A DNA stretch of 10,233 bases, from positions 1 to 10,233 of the forward strand of contig JAYWFX010000030.1 of the NCBI GenBank assembly GCA_043778575.1, given 5' to 3'. The notes under the pieces were generated by a model. That model ran no database searches. It saw only the letters and a list, made by a program, of their open reading frames with translations, and had not been told where the DNA came from. Source of the DNA: JAYWFX01 sp043778575. Lineage in GTDB: Bacteria > Patescibacteriota > JACMRA01. Position numbers and translations under genes: made by a program. This document shows, piece after piece, positions 1-7,127 of this stretch (the first letter of the stretch is position 1; every line of letters begins with the position of its first letter).

Positions 1-996
1 TTTCACGAGAGTGGAGTAAAAACTAAAATCATATCAGGTGATGGCGTGCTCACGCTCAAAGCGATTTATAGTCTCATCATGGGTAAAAATACTGAACAGG
101 TTATTTCAGGGGCAGAGCTCGAGTCGCTAGATCAGATAGATTTTGATAGGACTATCATCGAAACTAGCATATTTGGCAGAATTACCCCTCAACTCAAGGA
201 GCGAATCATCGATAGACTCAAAGCCCAAGGAAACCAAGTGGCGATGGTGGGTGATGGAGTAAATGATATTTTGTCCCTCAAAAAAGCCGACCTAGGAATC
301 GCTATGAACAGCGGTAGCCAAAGCACCAAGCAGATTGCTGATTTAGTCCTCCTCGATAATTCACTCTCTAGCCTCATCTACGGTCTGACCGAGGGTCAAA
401 AAATCCAACAAGGTCTCAAACACATTTTCCAAGTCCAGCTGACCCGTAGTTTCTTTCTCTCGTTTCTGGTCATATTTAGTCTGATTATCGGTATTCGTAT
501 ACCCTTTGGGATTGATCAAACTACGGTTTTGTCGCTATTGTCCACAGGTGTGCCGTCGGTATTTTTGACACTGTGGGCAGCACCCAAAAAACTACCGAAA
601 CAGGCACTCATCACAACCCTTTGGGATTGGATTTTACCAGTCGCTCTAGTATTATCTATCGGAGCAATGGCTGTAGTATTTTGGATTGCCAAACAAAGCG
701 AACTGTCAGCCGCAGTCTTTGTGTTTTCATTTGTCAGTATACTCGTACTATCTGGCTATATCCAAAAACAAGCTCGAATGTGGGCGGTATGTGCAGTGGT
801 GGCGTTTCCAGTGATAATTATCCTATTGTTCAAAGATTATCTCGAGAAAGCATTTAGACTCAGGCGACTACTAAATCTACCACCAGCAGATCTCCTCAAG
901 GTTTTGGCAGTGGTCGCAGTCTGTTTTGGGGTTTTGTGGATAGCAAAGCAAATCAGCCAAATAATCAGTAGAACTATCCCTGCTTCAGGGAAATAA
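1..996 (+). CDS. Cation-transporting P-type ATPase, C-terminal part (5' end outside window)
   Basis: This is the C-terminal 331 residues of an ion-pumping P-type ATPase in the cytoplasmic membrane. The reading frame is open from base 1, so the GTG at 46 is internal and not a start. The P-domain features appear in order: a KxISGD segment near residue 9, the FGRITP segment near 58-63, and the hinge motif GDGVND (bases 250-267) followed by ILSLKKADLGIAM. Six hydrophobic segments follow, at about residues 151-166, 173-193, 208-229, 236-254, 260-278 and 298-317. They match M5-M10 of P2/P3-like pumps. The GDGVND context and the GVPSVFLTL segment resemble the CtpE-like group (mycobacterial calcium transporter CtpE), but the M4 ion-site motif and the DKTG phosphorylation site lie outside the window, so the ion is not established. 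The last codons form a short stem-loop, and no U-tract terminator follows. Family assignment is firm; subfamily is tentative. Confidence 0.93.
   Translation, partial: FHESGVKTKIISGDGVLTLKAIYSLIMGKNTEQVISGAELESLDQIDFDRTIIETSIFGRITPQLKERIIDRLKAQGNQVAMVGDGVNDILSLKKADLGIAMNSGSQSTKQIADLVLLDNSLSSLIYGLTEGQKIQQGLKHIFQVQLTRSFFLSFLVIFSLIIGIRIPFGIDQTTVLSLLSTGVPSVFLTLWAAPKKLPKQALITTLWDWILPVALVLSIGAMAVVFWIAKQSELSAAVFVFSFVSILVLSGYIQKQARMWAVCAVVAFPVIIILLFKDYLEKAFRLRRLLNLPPADLLKVLAVVAVCFGVLWIAKQISQIISRTIPASGK
977..991 (+). other. Short stem-loop over the end of the ATPase gene
   Basis: TCCCTG and CAGGGA are perfect reverse complements separated by the three bases CTT, and they sit just before the TAA stop. 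The sequence after it is A-rich, with no T-run, so it does not look like an intrinsic terminator on the plus strand. It could protect the mRNA 3' end or be chance coding sequence. Confidence 0.3.
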
Positions 997-1002
997 ACCA
1001 AT

Positions 1003-1031
1003 TTGCACAATAAAATTTTGTGTGGTAATAT
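1003..1031 (+). promoter_or_regulatory. Candidate sigma-70-type promoter for the 160-aa/1,791-aa unit
   Basis: TTGCAC (1003-1008) and TAATAT (1026-1031) are separated by exactly 17 bases, and TGG directly before the second hexamer gives an extended -10 (TGn). The -35 box matches consensus at only 3 of 6 positions and the -10 at 4 of 6, so the extended element would carry the promoter. Transcription would start near 1038, about 12 bases before the ATG at 1050. It lies in the only gap (997-1049) between the ATPase and the next gene. A second A/T-rich hexamer (TATAAA, 1043-1048) sits closer to the start. Confidence 0.45.
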
Positions 1032-1049
1032 GGGATAAATACTATAAAA

Positions 1050-1532
1050 ATGTCTCAAAAAAAACAAAACAATATGTTGCTCACAGCCGAACAAAAACAA
1101 AAATATTTAGCATATCTGGAGGGAAAGAAGAAAACTTCCGTCAAATCTCAGATAGATACCGAAGATGAAAACATCCTTGAATTTATCTTAAGCGACGTTA
1201 TTGAAAAGTTAAAACAGAAAACAATCGACATTCAAAATCTAGAAATACTATCATCAACAAAATTTAAAGACGGACTTTTAAATGAGTGTATGTATTTTGT
1301 AATTGATATTGCCACTGATTCTGAACCAGCATTTTATACGCAGGAGTTAGCTGATGCAATTGAGGCTTCTGAATCTATAGAGGAAATACTTGAAAAGATA
1401 AGTTTGCTGAGTGCTGTTAGTCCAAAATTTGCTGGTGTTATTGGGTCTGCTTTCCTTGGTTTCTATCAAAGAAAGTGTTTAGAGTTTGGAATCATACCAG
1501 ATTTTGCTCTTATGGAAATATTTTACTCATAA
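1050..1532 (+). CDS. Hypothetical 160-aa protein, partner gene of the giant protein
   Basis: I do not recognise this family. The product is a soluble, mainly helical protein of 160 residues: a lysine/glutamine-rich start (1-35), an acidic helical middle (36-60 and 95-120), and a more hydrophobic C-terminal helix (about 122-145, LSAVSPKFAGVIGSAFLGFY). No signal peptide or clear membrane helix is visible. An in-frame TAA at 1026-1028 limits the start to ATG 1050, or ATG 1074 eight codons later; no Shine-Dalgarno sequence favours either. The gene ends 35 bases before the 1,791-aa gene with no terminator between them, so co-transcription is likely. It looks more AT-rich than its upstream neighbour: hand counts of 60-base lines gave 25% and 35% GC here against 45-47% in the ATPase. 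A role as helper or chaperone of the large protein is only a guess from gene order. Confidence 0.75.
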   Translation: MSQKKQNNMLLTAEQKQKYLAYLEGKKKTSVKSQIDTEDENILEFILSDVIEKLKQKTIDIQNLEILSSTKFKDGLLNECMYFVIDIATDSEPAFYTQELADAIEASESIEEILEKISLLSAVSPKFAGVIGSAFLGFYQRKCLEFGIIPDFALMEIFYS

Positions 1533-1556
1533 ACAGAAATCTACACAAAAATTAAA

Positions 1557-1562
1557 TAATAT
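1557..1562 (+). promoter_or_regulatory. Possible -10 element directly before the giant gene
   Basis: TAATAT lies five bases before the ATG at 1568, so transcription from it would start at or next to the start codon and give a leaderless mRNA. No acceptable -35 hexamer is seen 16-18 bases upstream, and the 35-base gap is A/T-rich throughout, so chance is a real alternative. Confidence 0.2.
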
Positions 1563-1567
1563 TTAAC

Positions 1568-4500
1568 ATGTCTGAAACCCTACAATCCGAAAAATTGTCA
1601 CAACGATCGCAAATCCCACATTCTGTGAAAGAATCTTTAAATAAAATTGCAATTGCTAATCTTAAATCTGGTTCAGGATTACTCTCAACGGATTTTAGTA
1701 GATCCCAGCTAACTGACGAACAAAAAGCGAGTGGTATTCAATCATTTTTAGCTAACGCAAAGCAGGCACTTCCAACTGCTACGTTAAGATTTACGACTTC
1801 TCTCATTAACAGATTTTCTGATTTTAGAGAGATCAGGGGTCTAACTTCAAAATTACCTCAAGGCGTGCAGACTGCCTTAGCAAAAATATCCCCTGAAAAA
1901 TTACGACAGCTTACAGATTCAGAAACTTTTTATGCAGATCTTTTGAGTAATACATCTGATGGATTTAATTCTAAAGTAGTAGGAGAGCAATTTGAAACAA
2001 AAATAATAAGTTGCTTGACTTCAGTTGCTGACAAAAAGTTTACTTTGGTGAGAGGGGATCAGGCAAAAATGTTGAACATGCTTGTGCAGTTTGGCGGGTT
2101 CAGCAGTTCCGAAAATGCTCTGGCGATGATTCGAAATTTGAAATCTAATGATTTACCAAAACAAGCAAAAGCTGAAGAAAAATTGCGATTAATCAGTGAC
2201 TTGTTATCGCAGAAAACAAATGAGATGGTAATTATGGCAAGAGAAGCTCCAGAACTTGTTGAGAGTATGGCTAGTGGTATTTCTGAGTCGTATTTTCACT
2301 CTTCAGATACAAAATCAACTGGAGCGTCGCTGATAACAAAGACTTTGATTAGAGGTCTGTCAGCACCTCTTGGTCTAGCAACTGTATTGTCAGCAAACGC
2401 AAGTTTAGGTCTGGCTGGCTTTTCAACATTTAATCAAATATCTGGAGTAAATCCAGTTGCACAAGCTGTCAATCAGGAGGTTAAAACGAGAATCGATGCA
2501 GCAATCAAAGAAGGTAAAATTTCAAGTGACGAGCTTGAAACAGAAGGTGGTCAAGCTACTCTAGCACGACTTACATCAAAAATTACGGCTAGTGTTTTGA
2601 CTGAGAGAGGTAAATCAGACAGTAATTATCAAGAGTACACAAAAACAGTACAAGGAAAAATATTTAAAGGCATTTTGGATATTGCTGGTGTAGGTAGGAT
2701 GAATTTTAAAGACGGAACATTGGGTAATCTAACACAAGTACAAGAATTTATTTCAAAACAACAATCTGATCTAGCAAAACTTCCTGAATCAGACAATCAA
2801 ATACAAGCAAAACTGCAGAAAGTGTTAGATGGTATTAATAACGTAGAAATTCAACAAAAGATCAAAGCCGAAATGAAAAGCCCAAAAACTGCTCTAGCTT
2901 TTCTAACTAATCTTGCTTCACAGTCGGTTAGTCAGGCTGTTTCGATGCCAATTCAGTCAGTGATCACTGGTTCATTAGTTCAAGGATTTACACACAAGGA
3001 CAGTATAGATGTATTATCACAACTTTACAATGTTCAACCGACAGACAACATTATAGATGTTGCCAAAAAAGCTACAGTGGATAGTGTATGGAATAATTTC
3101 AATTTTGCACTAACGATACAAAGAGACTTTCAGATGATAGGGCAAGGTATTAATAAACTTTTCAGCGTACAATCAGCATCTGCAGCAGAAGCTCCTAAAT
3201 CTCAACCAATTACCCAACAATCTATTCAAAAACAGATTGAGCTTGCGGTTGAAAAAGGAGAGAAGTCTATTAGCATAAACGGTACCAAAATTAATTTAGT
3301 GGGAAGTGGAAATGGTGCAGCTGTAGATGCAGTAAAGTCCTCTGAATATATTGTAGGAAATTTAAGTCAGTTTAATTTACAGCTTCGACCTGACTCCAAT
3401 ACCTCAAAAGGTGATGCAGATGTTTTAGTTCCTAAACCAAAAACTGAAGACACAATTGGTACAAGTTATTCATTTGGAAAAGTGGAAGTAGGCAAATCTT
3501 CAACCACCTTTGACCCAAATAATCCTCTAGCAAATCTCGGCAAAGGGAAAATTGGTACTACAGCCGAGGGTGCATCCACAGCACAAAGCACATTATTTAG
3601 ATCAGTTCCTCAGACATCTGCTGAAAAACCTAATAATTATTTTGGCAGAAGTATTTTAGGTAACACTAGAATGAATGCAGATGCTTCCCAAGGGGGTTTG
3701 TATGATGCGTCTGGAGGGAGTTTGGAGGGTGTAAATAAGCTCTTGAATTTGGTTAGCTCTGTAAGTAATGATACAGCTTCGTCTCTCAAAACAATTGCTC
3801 AGTTTGCACAATCTGGTAAAACCCCTACTACCGATCAGATGCTTCAATTATCAAAGATGAAACCAATCCAAGGTCTCAATGGTAGCCAATTGTTCAAGAT
3901 AATGCAGACCAATCCTCAGATGGCTCAATCTCTCATGAAAGCAAATAGCAACAACTCTATTCAAATACTGAATCTTGAAAATACACAGAAGAATAGTGTT
4001 GGATTATTAGGTCTATTGAAGGGGTCTATCAATTTTAACATGTCGAATCAGTCTAAGGCTACTATAGTTATTGATGGAAAAGTGTATCTAAGTGATGGTA
4101 CAAGTGTGAATTTAGCCGATGTTTACGCACAGCAAGTTGCAAATTCAGTTCCAGAGGCAAGACAAAATATGGAAAAGGGTAGTCTCGTGACCAAAGGTGC
4201 TGACGGAAAAGTGATAATCAATCTAGGAGGAATGATGAATATGGGTAGTTTAGATTCAAAGCAGAATACTTTTATCACTCTACCTGGAGGAGCAAAAGTT
4301 GAACTACAAATCGATAATGACGCAGTCGCACACAAAATAAATACTGGATCTGATAAAAATAGCATTATTTCAGCGTTACCAGCTGTGGATAGTGTTACTG
4401 TAGGTACATTTATAGTCGATGGTAAATCAACAGTATTGACTGCAGGACAGCTACGAAACATGATGAATGACACATCAGGTAGAGTACTCCAAGAGCTCGC

Positions 4501-6943
4501 CTACAAAGCAAATCCAGAACTTGCTCAATCATTACAGATAGAAGGTAAATCAAATCCAGAGTTTGCATCCAAACTTAAGACATTTGCTGGTATCAGTAAG
4601 TATGTATTCGCAGCGGATCAATCAAACAAAAACGTCAGCACAGGTGTGCGTTCAGAGGCTGCTGGTAGATTTGGACTTTCAATTCTTCTCAATGATCGTA
4701 TTTCAGCAGGAGACAAACAATCGCTAGTAGATGCTGTTGTCAATTTCAAAGAGCTTGATCCAGCAGATCCAAAGTTTAGTTCACCTGAAAATAATTTCTT
4801 GAGGGCTACAAAATTACAACTCGAACAACAAGGTGCTATAACTAAGGAAGGAAAAGTGAATTTAGCAGCAATTCAAAGTACCGATTTTGATTCTACAAAG
4901 CGTTTTGAGGAGATTCTAAAATCAAACACTCGTAACGCCCTAAATGTAGCTGCAGAAAGTTATAGACACGGAGAAAACTCCATACCTGGCGGTTATATAG
5001 ATGCAGTCATAGACGCCAAAACTGATGCACAATTAGCAAAAGCAGTAGGCGATCTGCAAAGACAGTTAGGATCAAATATAGATTTAAATAAACAGATATC
5101 AAATATTGCTAGACAGAAAAATCCAGATCTTCTCAGTGCCTTAACCCAATATGAGCAACTGACTGGTCAATCAAGCTCAAGTGAGACAAAGCATAGCTCT
5201 TCGATCGGATTCAAAATACTTGGACTAAAACTAGAGGGCACAACCTCAGACAATTACAAAGCCGATTCAGGTGGTCTGTCTGAAAGTGGAAAAGCTAGGA
5301 TGTTCTCAGAGCTAAATGCAGCAGAGAAAGTCACACTTCGAAATTGGGCAGTAGGACTGTTTGGAATAAATATTCTAAAAGGTGATGGCAATTTAAACAG
5401 TGAATTGACTGTTCAGGCTATAATGCTTTTGTCCAAGGTGTCAGGTCTAAAACCTCCTATACTAATTGCACAGGCTTCTTCTGAATCGATTTCTACTCAG
5501 AGAGTCGGGGGGGTGTTATTGGATCGCCAAGTCGATTACAATATTCCAGAATCAGCAAAGGCTGGCATGGCAACCGATATAAATATAGCTAAACTTTATG
5601 CAAAGTATCAGTCACAAGGTTTTCCACCTGAGCAAGCAATTCAGCTGGCATTCAAAGACTCTTCATCTATTACCGTAGTTGGTGGTGAAACTAAATATTC
5701 TGTCAGTATTAATGGAAAGAAATTTGATGGTTTATCTACTCAGCAGTACCGTGATTTTGTGAATCAGTACAACCAAATCAGGGACAATGCGACACAGATC
5801 CAAGCCGATATCAACACTGCAGTTACTTCAGGGAGGTTAAAGCCAGATCAGATGATAACAAACCTCCAAGAAACCAGTAGTTTACTCGCTCAAGGAGGAA
5901 AAACAGTAGATATTAGCAATTCAAATGACCCAGCTATAGTTGAGCTAAAGAAAGCATATGGTGATGTCGCAGTCCAAGGGTACTTAGATAAAATTAAACT
6001 AGCTAAAGAGACATTTAGTCCAAGCAGATTTAAAAATGAGCAACTTATCAAAAACGGTGTTACTATCACTGGAGCTCAGTTACAAAGGGCTGGTAGCCCA
6101 CTCGGTGTATCAAGCGTCGTAGGAAAAAATGGTGGTTTAGAGGCAACTATATTTACTGTGACAGCTGATCAAAAACTGGTAGTAAGCCAAGCAGACAGTA
6201 TTGCCCTTGCTAAACACAATGAGTCTGGGGCACCACTTCCTGATAACTTCACAGTATACGATCCTGAGTGTAAAAACGATGGTGTGATGGTAAATGGCAA
6301 GCTTGTCTGGATAGCTAGAACTGAATCAGGCAGTGTTTCTGCTGTTCAAAACACTGGTACAATTGAAAGTACTGCGGGTGCAAAAGTGCTAGAGAAAAAA
6401 GATGTGTCTGTCGGAGTTTCAGTTCAGTTGCCAAAACCAGAACCAGAAAAACCAAGAGAACCAGAACCTAAACAACCAGCAAAAGCTGCCAAATCAGGCG
6501 AACCAACAGCTCCAAGACCAGCATCCACTGCACCTGGAGAAAAACCACCTGAGGCATCTATGGCAAAACCTACAGTATCTAATGACGTTCCATCACCTGT
6601 AAAACCTTCAGCACCACCTGGATCTGAGGTACCTGACTTGAAAGTCACTCCAACCGCACCACCAGTGGCATCACCAACAGTTTTAACTGCACCTCCATCT
6701 ACCCCAGGAATCACACCAACCCCTACTGTTGATTTAAAAGTAACACCAGCTGGATTTAGTGTAGAAACACCAACTCCTTCATCTATAGCACCACCAGTTG
6801 ATTTAAGTGTAGTCAAACAAGCTGCTGAAGGGGCAAAAGCTGCAACTCAGGCCACACAACAGGTTGCGGAAACTGCTGCTAAAGCTGGTGGATTGCCTCT
6901 ATCGGTTGACCCTTCAGCTCCAATGACTGATTTACCGCTTTAG
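1568..6943 (+). CDS. Giant 1,791-aa protein of unknown family with degenerate repeats and Pro-rich tail
   Basis: I recognise no family. The ATG at 1568 is the first possible start after an in-frame TAA at 1553-1555; no Shine-Dalgarno is present. The N-terminus is polar (MSETLQSEKLSQRSQ), so there is no Sec signal peptide. Residues 1-535 look helical, with two Ala/Gly/Ser-rich hydrophobic stretches (about 255-285 and 444-474) that could be buried or weakly membrane-active helices. Residues 536-720 form a Ser/Thr/Asn/Gln-rich stretch. Residues 567-1585 carry five short I/V-[DN]-G-[KT] strand modules (567, 831, 946, 1377, 1572), and four N-P-x-[LMF] helix motifs start at 782, 982, 996 and 1185. 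Residues 1620-1745 are Pro/Glu/Lys- then Pro/Thr/Ala-rich, with DLKVTP twice, followed by an Ala-rich helix (about 1746-1774). Only two cysteines (149, 1568) are present. The reading frame is intact through a seven-G run. A structural or envelope-associated role is inference. The gene follows the 160-aa gene and ends at a strong terminator. Confidence 0.9.
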   Translation: MSETLQSEKLSQRSQIPHSVKESLNKIAIANLKSGSGLLSTDFSRSQLTDEQKASGIQSFLANAKQALPTATLRFTTSLINRFSDFREIRGLTSKLPQGVQTALAKISPEKLRQLTDSETFYADLLSNTSDGFNSKVVGEQFETKIISCLTSVADKKFTLVRGDQAKMLNMLVQFGGFSSSENALAMIRNLKSNDLPKQAKAEEKLRLISDLLSQKTNEMVIMAREAPELVESMASGISESYFHSSDTKSTGASLITKTLIRGLSAPLGLATVLSANASLGLAGFSTFNQISGVNPVAQAVNQEVKTRIDAAIKEGKISSDELETEGGQATLARLTSKITASVLTERGKSDSNYQEYTKTVQGKIFKGILDIAGVGRMNFKDGTLGNLTQVQEFISKQQSDLAKLPESDNQIQAKLQKVLDGINNVEIQQKIKAEMKSPKTALAFLTNLASQSVSQAVSMPIQSVITGSLVQGFTHKDSIDVLSQLYNVQPTDNIIDVAKKATVDSVWNNFNFALTIQRDFQMIGQGINKLFSVQSASAAEAPKSQPITQQSIQKQIELAVEKGEKSISINGTKINLVGSGNGAAVDAVKSSEYIVGNLSQFNLQLRPDSNTSKGDADVLVPKPKTEDTIGTSYSFGKVEVGKSSTTFDPNNPLANLGKGKIGTTAEGASTAQSTLFRSVPQTSAEKPNNYFGRSILGNTRMNADASQGGLYDASGGSLEGVNKLLNLVSSVSNDTASSLKTIAQFAQSGKTPTTDQMLQLSKMKPIQGLNGSQLFKIMQTNPQMAQSLMKANSNNSIQILNLENTQKNSVGLLGLLKGSINFNMSNQSKATIVIDGKVYLSDGTSVNLADVYAQQVANSVPEARQNMEKGSLVTKGADGKVIINLGGMMNMGSLDSKQNTFITLPGGAKVELQIDNDAVAHKINTGSDKNSIISALPAVDSVTVGTFIVDGKSTVLTAGQLRNMMNDTSGRVLQELAYKANPELAQSLQIEGKSNPEFASKLKTFAGISKYVFAADQSNKNVSTGVRSEAAGRFGLSILLNDRISAGDKQSLVDAVVNFKELDPADPKFSSPENNFLRATKLQLEQQGAITKEGKVNLAAIQSTDFDSTKRFEEILKSNTRNALNVAAESYRHGENSIPGGYIDAVIDAKTDAQLAKAVGDLQRQLGSNIDLNKQISNIARQKNPDLLSALTQYEQLTGQSSSSETKHSSSIGFKILGLKLEGTTSDNYKADSGGLSESGKARMFSELNAAEKVTLRNWAVGLFGINILKGDGNLNSELTVQAIMLLSKVSGLKPPILIAQASSESISTQRVGGVLLDRQVDYNIPESAKAGMATDINIAKLYAKYQSQGFPPEQAIQLAFKDSSSITVVGGETKYSVSINGKKFDGLSTQQYRDFVNQYNQIRDNATQIQADINTAVTSGRLKPDQMITNLQETSSLLAQGGKTVDISNSNDPAIVELKKAYGDVAVQGYLDKIKLAKETFSPSRFKNEQLIKNGVTITGAQLQRAGSPLGVSSVVGKNGGLEATIFTVTADQKLVVSQADSIALAKHNESGAPLPDNFTVYDPECKNDGVMVNGKLVWIARTESGSVSAVQNTGTIESTAGAKVLEKKDVSVGVSVQLPKPEPEKPREPEPKQPAKAAKSGEPTAPRPASTAPGEKPPEASMAKPTVSNDVPSPVKPSAPPGSEVPDLKVTPTAPPVASPTVLTAPPSTPGITPTPTVDLKVTPAGFSVETPTPSSIAPPVDLSVVKQAAEGAKAATQATQQVAETAAKAGGLPLSVDPSAPMTDLPL
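5507..5513 (+). repeat. G7 homopolymer inside the giant gene
   Basis: Seven consecutive G bases encode part of RVGGVLL near residue 1315 of the 1,791-aa protein. I noticed no comparable run elsewhere in this A/T-rich gene. The gene is in frame at this length; a change of one base would truncate the protein and remove the proline-rich tail. It could be a slippage-prone site or plain coding sequence. Confidence 0.6.
6425..6802 (+). repeat. Region encoding the proline-rich tail, with a duplicated DLKVTP unit
   Basis: Codons 1620-1745 of the giant gene are dominated by CCA/CCT proline codons. The first part alternates Pro with Glu/Lys (KPEPEKPREPEPKQP), which suggests a stiff extended stalk. The second part is Pro/Thr/Ala/Ser-rich and holds DLKVTP at 6635-6652 and again at 6731-6748. 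The two DNA copies differ at synonymous positions, so the duplication is old or maintained at protein level. Confidence 0.7.
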
Positions 6944-6969
6944 TCTTGTTATTCAAATAAAGCAATATC

Positions 6970-6994
6970 CCCACCATTCCTCGGTGGGTTTTTT
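6970..6994 (+). terminator. Rho-independent terminator after the giant gene
   Basis: CCCACC (6970-6975) pairs perfectly with GGTGGG (6983-6988) around a seven-base loop, followed at once by six T (6989-6994) and a further T-rich stretch to about 7000. It begins 26 bases after the TAG stop and closes the unit made of the 160-aa and 1,791-aa genes. The T-run is on the plus-strand side only, so it acts in that direction. Confidence 0.9.
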
Positions 6995-7014
6995 GTTGTT
7001 TTCTCATTTGCCTA

Positions 7015-7036
7015 AACATAATTTTACAGTTATGTT
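7015..7036. promoter_or_regulatory. 22-base inverted repeat AACATAA-N8-TTATGTT, possible operator
   Basis: The two seven-base arms are perfect reverse complements with an eight-base centre. The element lies between the terminator of the giant gene and the start of the membrane-protein gene at 7128. There is no G/C-rich stem or T-run, so a terminator is unlikely. The size and symmetry suit a dimeric DNA-binding protein, but no regulator is encoded nearby, and A/T-rich DNA produces such dyads by chance fairly easily. Confidence 0.35.
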
Positions 7037-7079
7037 CACAACACATAGCTAAATTATTTATCAAATATTAATCTCAGTC

Positions 7080-7107
7080 TAAATATAAACACAAACTTAA
7101 ATATAAA
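7080..7107 (+). repeat. Ten-base direct repeat TAAATATAAA upstream of the membrane-protein gene
   Basis: TAAATATAAA occurs at 7080-7089 and exactly again at 7098-7107, an 18-base offset. Each copy contains TATAAA, a good -10 match. The stretch 7078-7129 has no G on the plus strand. The second copy (TATAAA at 7102-7107) would start transcription near 7114, about 14 bases before the ATG. No convincing -35 box was found for either copy. A promoter region or A-tract upstream element is plausible. Confidence 0.4.
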
Positions 7108-7127
7108 TTTAAATCCACATAAAATAT

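Noticed and set aside
46..48. GTG as start codon of the P-type ATPase
   Set aside because: The frame is open to base 1 and the residues before it (KTKIISGD) are conserved P-domain sequence, so the gene starts outside the window.
1003..1022. CACAA...TTGTG dyad as an operator before the 160-aa gene
   Set aside because: Only five pairs with a mismatched A/T-rich centre; too weak to separate from chance in this composition.
3167..3193. SASAAEA in the giant protein as a signal-peptidase site
   Set aside because: It lies at residues 536-542, and the preceding residues are polar and charged rather than a hydrophobic signal core.
4123..4473. Minus-strand 116-residue open frame inside the giant gene
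   Set aside because: It lies fully within the intact 1,791-codon gene and shows no family features or promoter.
6424..6816. Minus-strand open frame encoding a Gly/Val-rich 130-residue product
   Set aside because: It is the antisense of the proline-rich codons (CCA read as TGG/GGT patterns) and has no start context or homology; the plus-strand frame explains the region.
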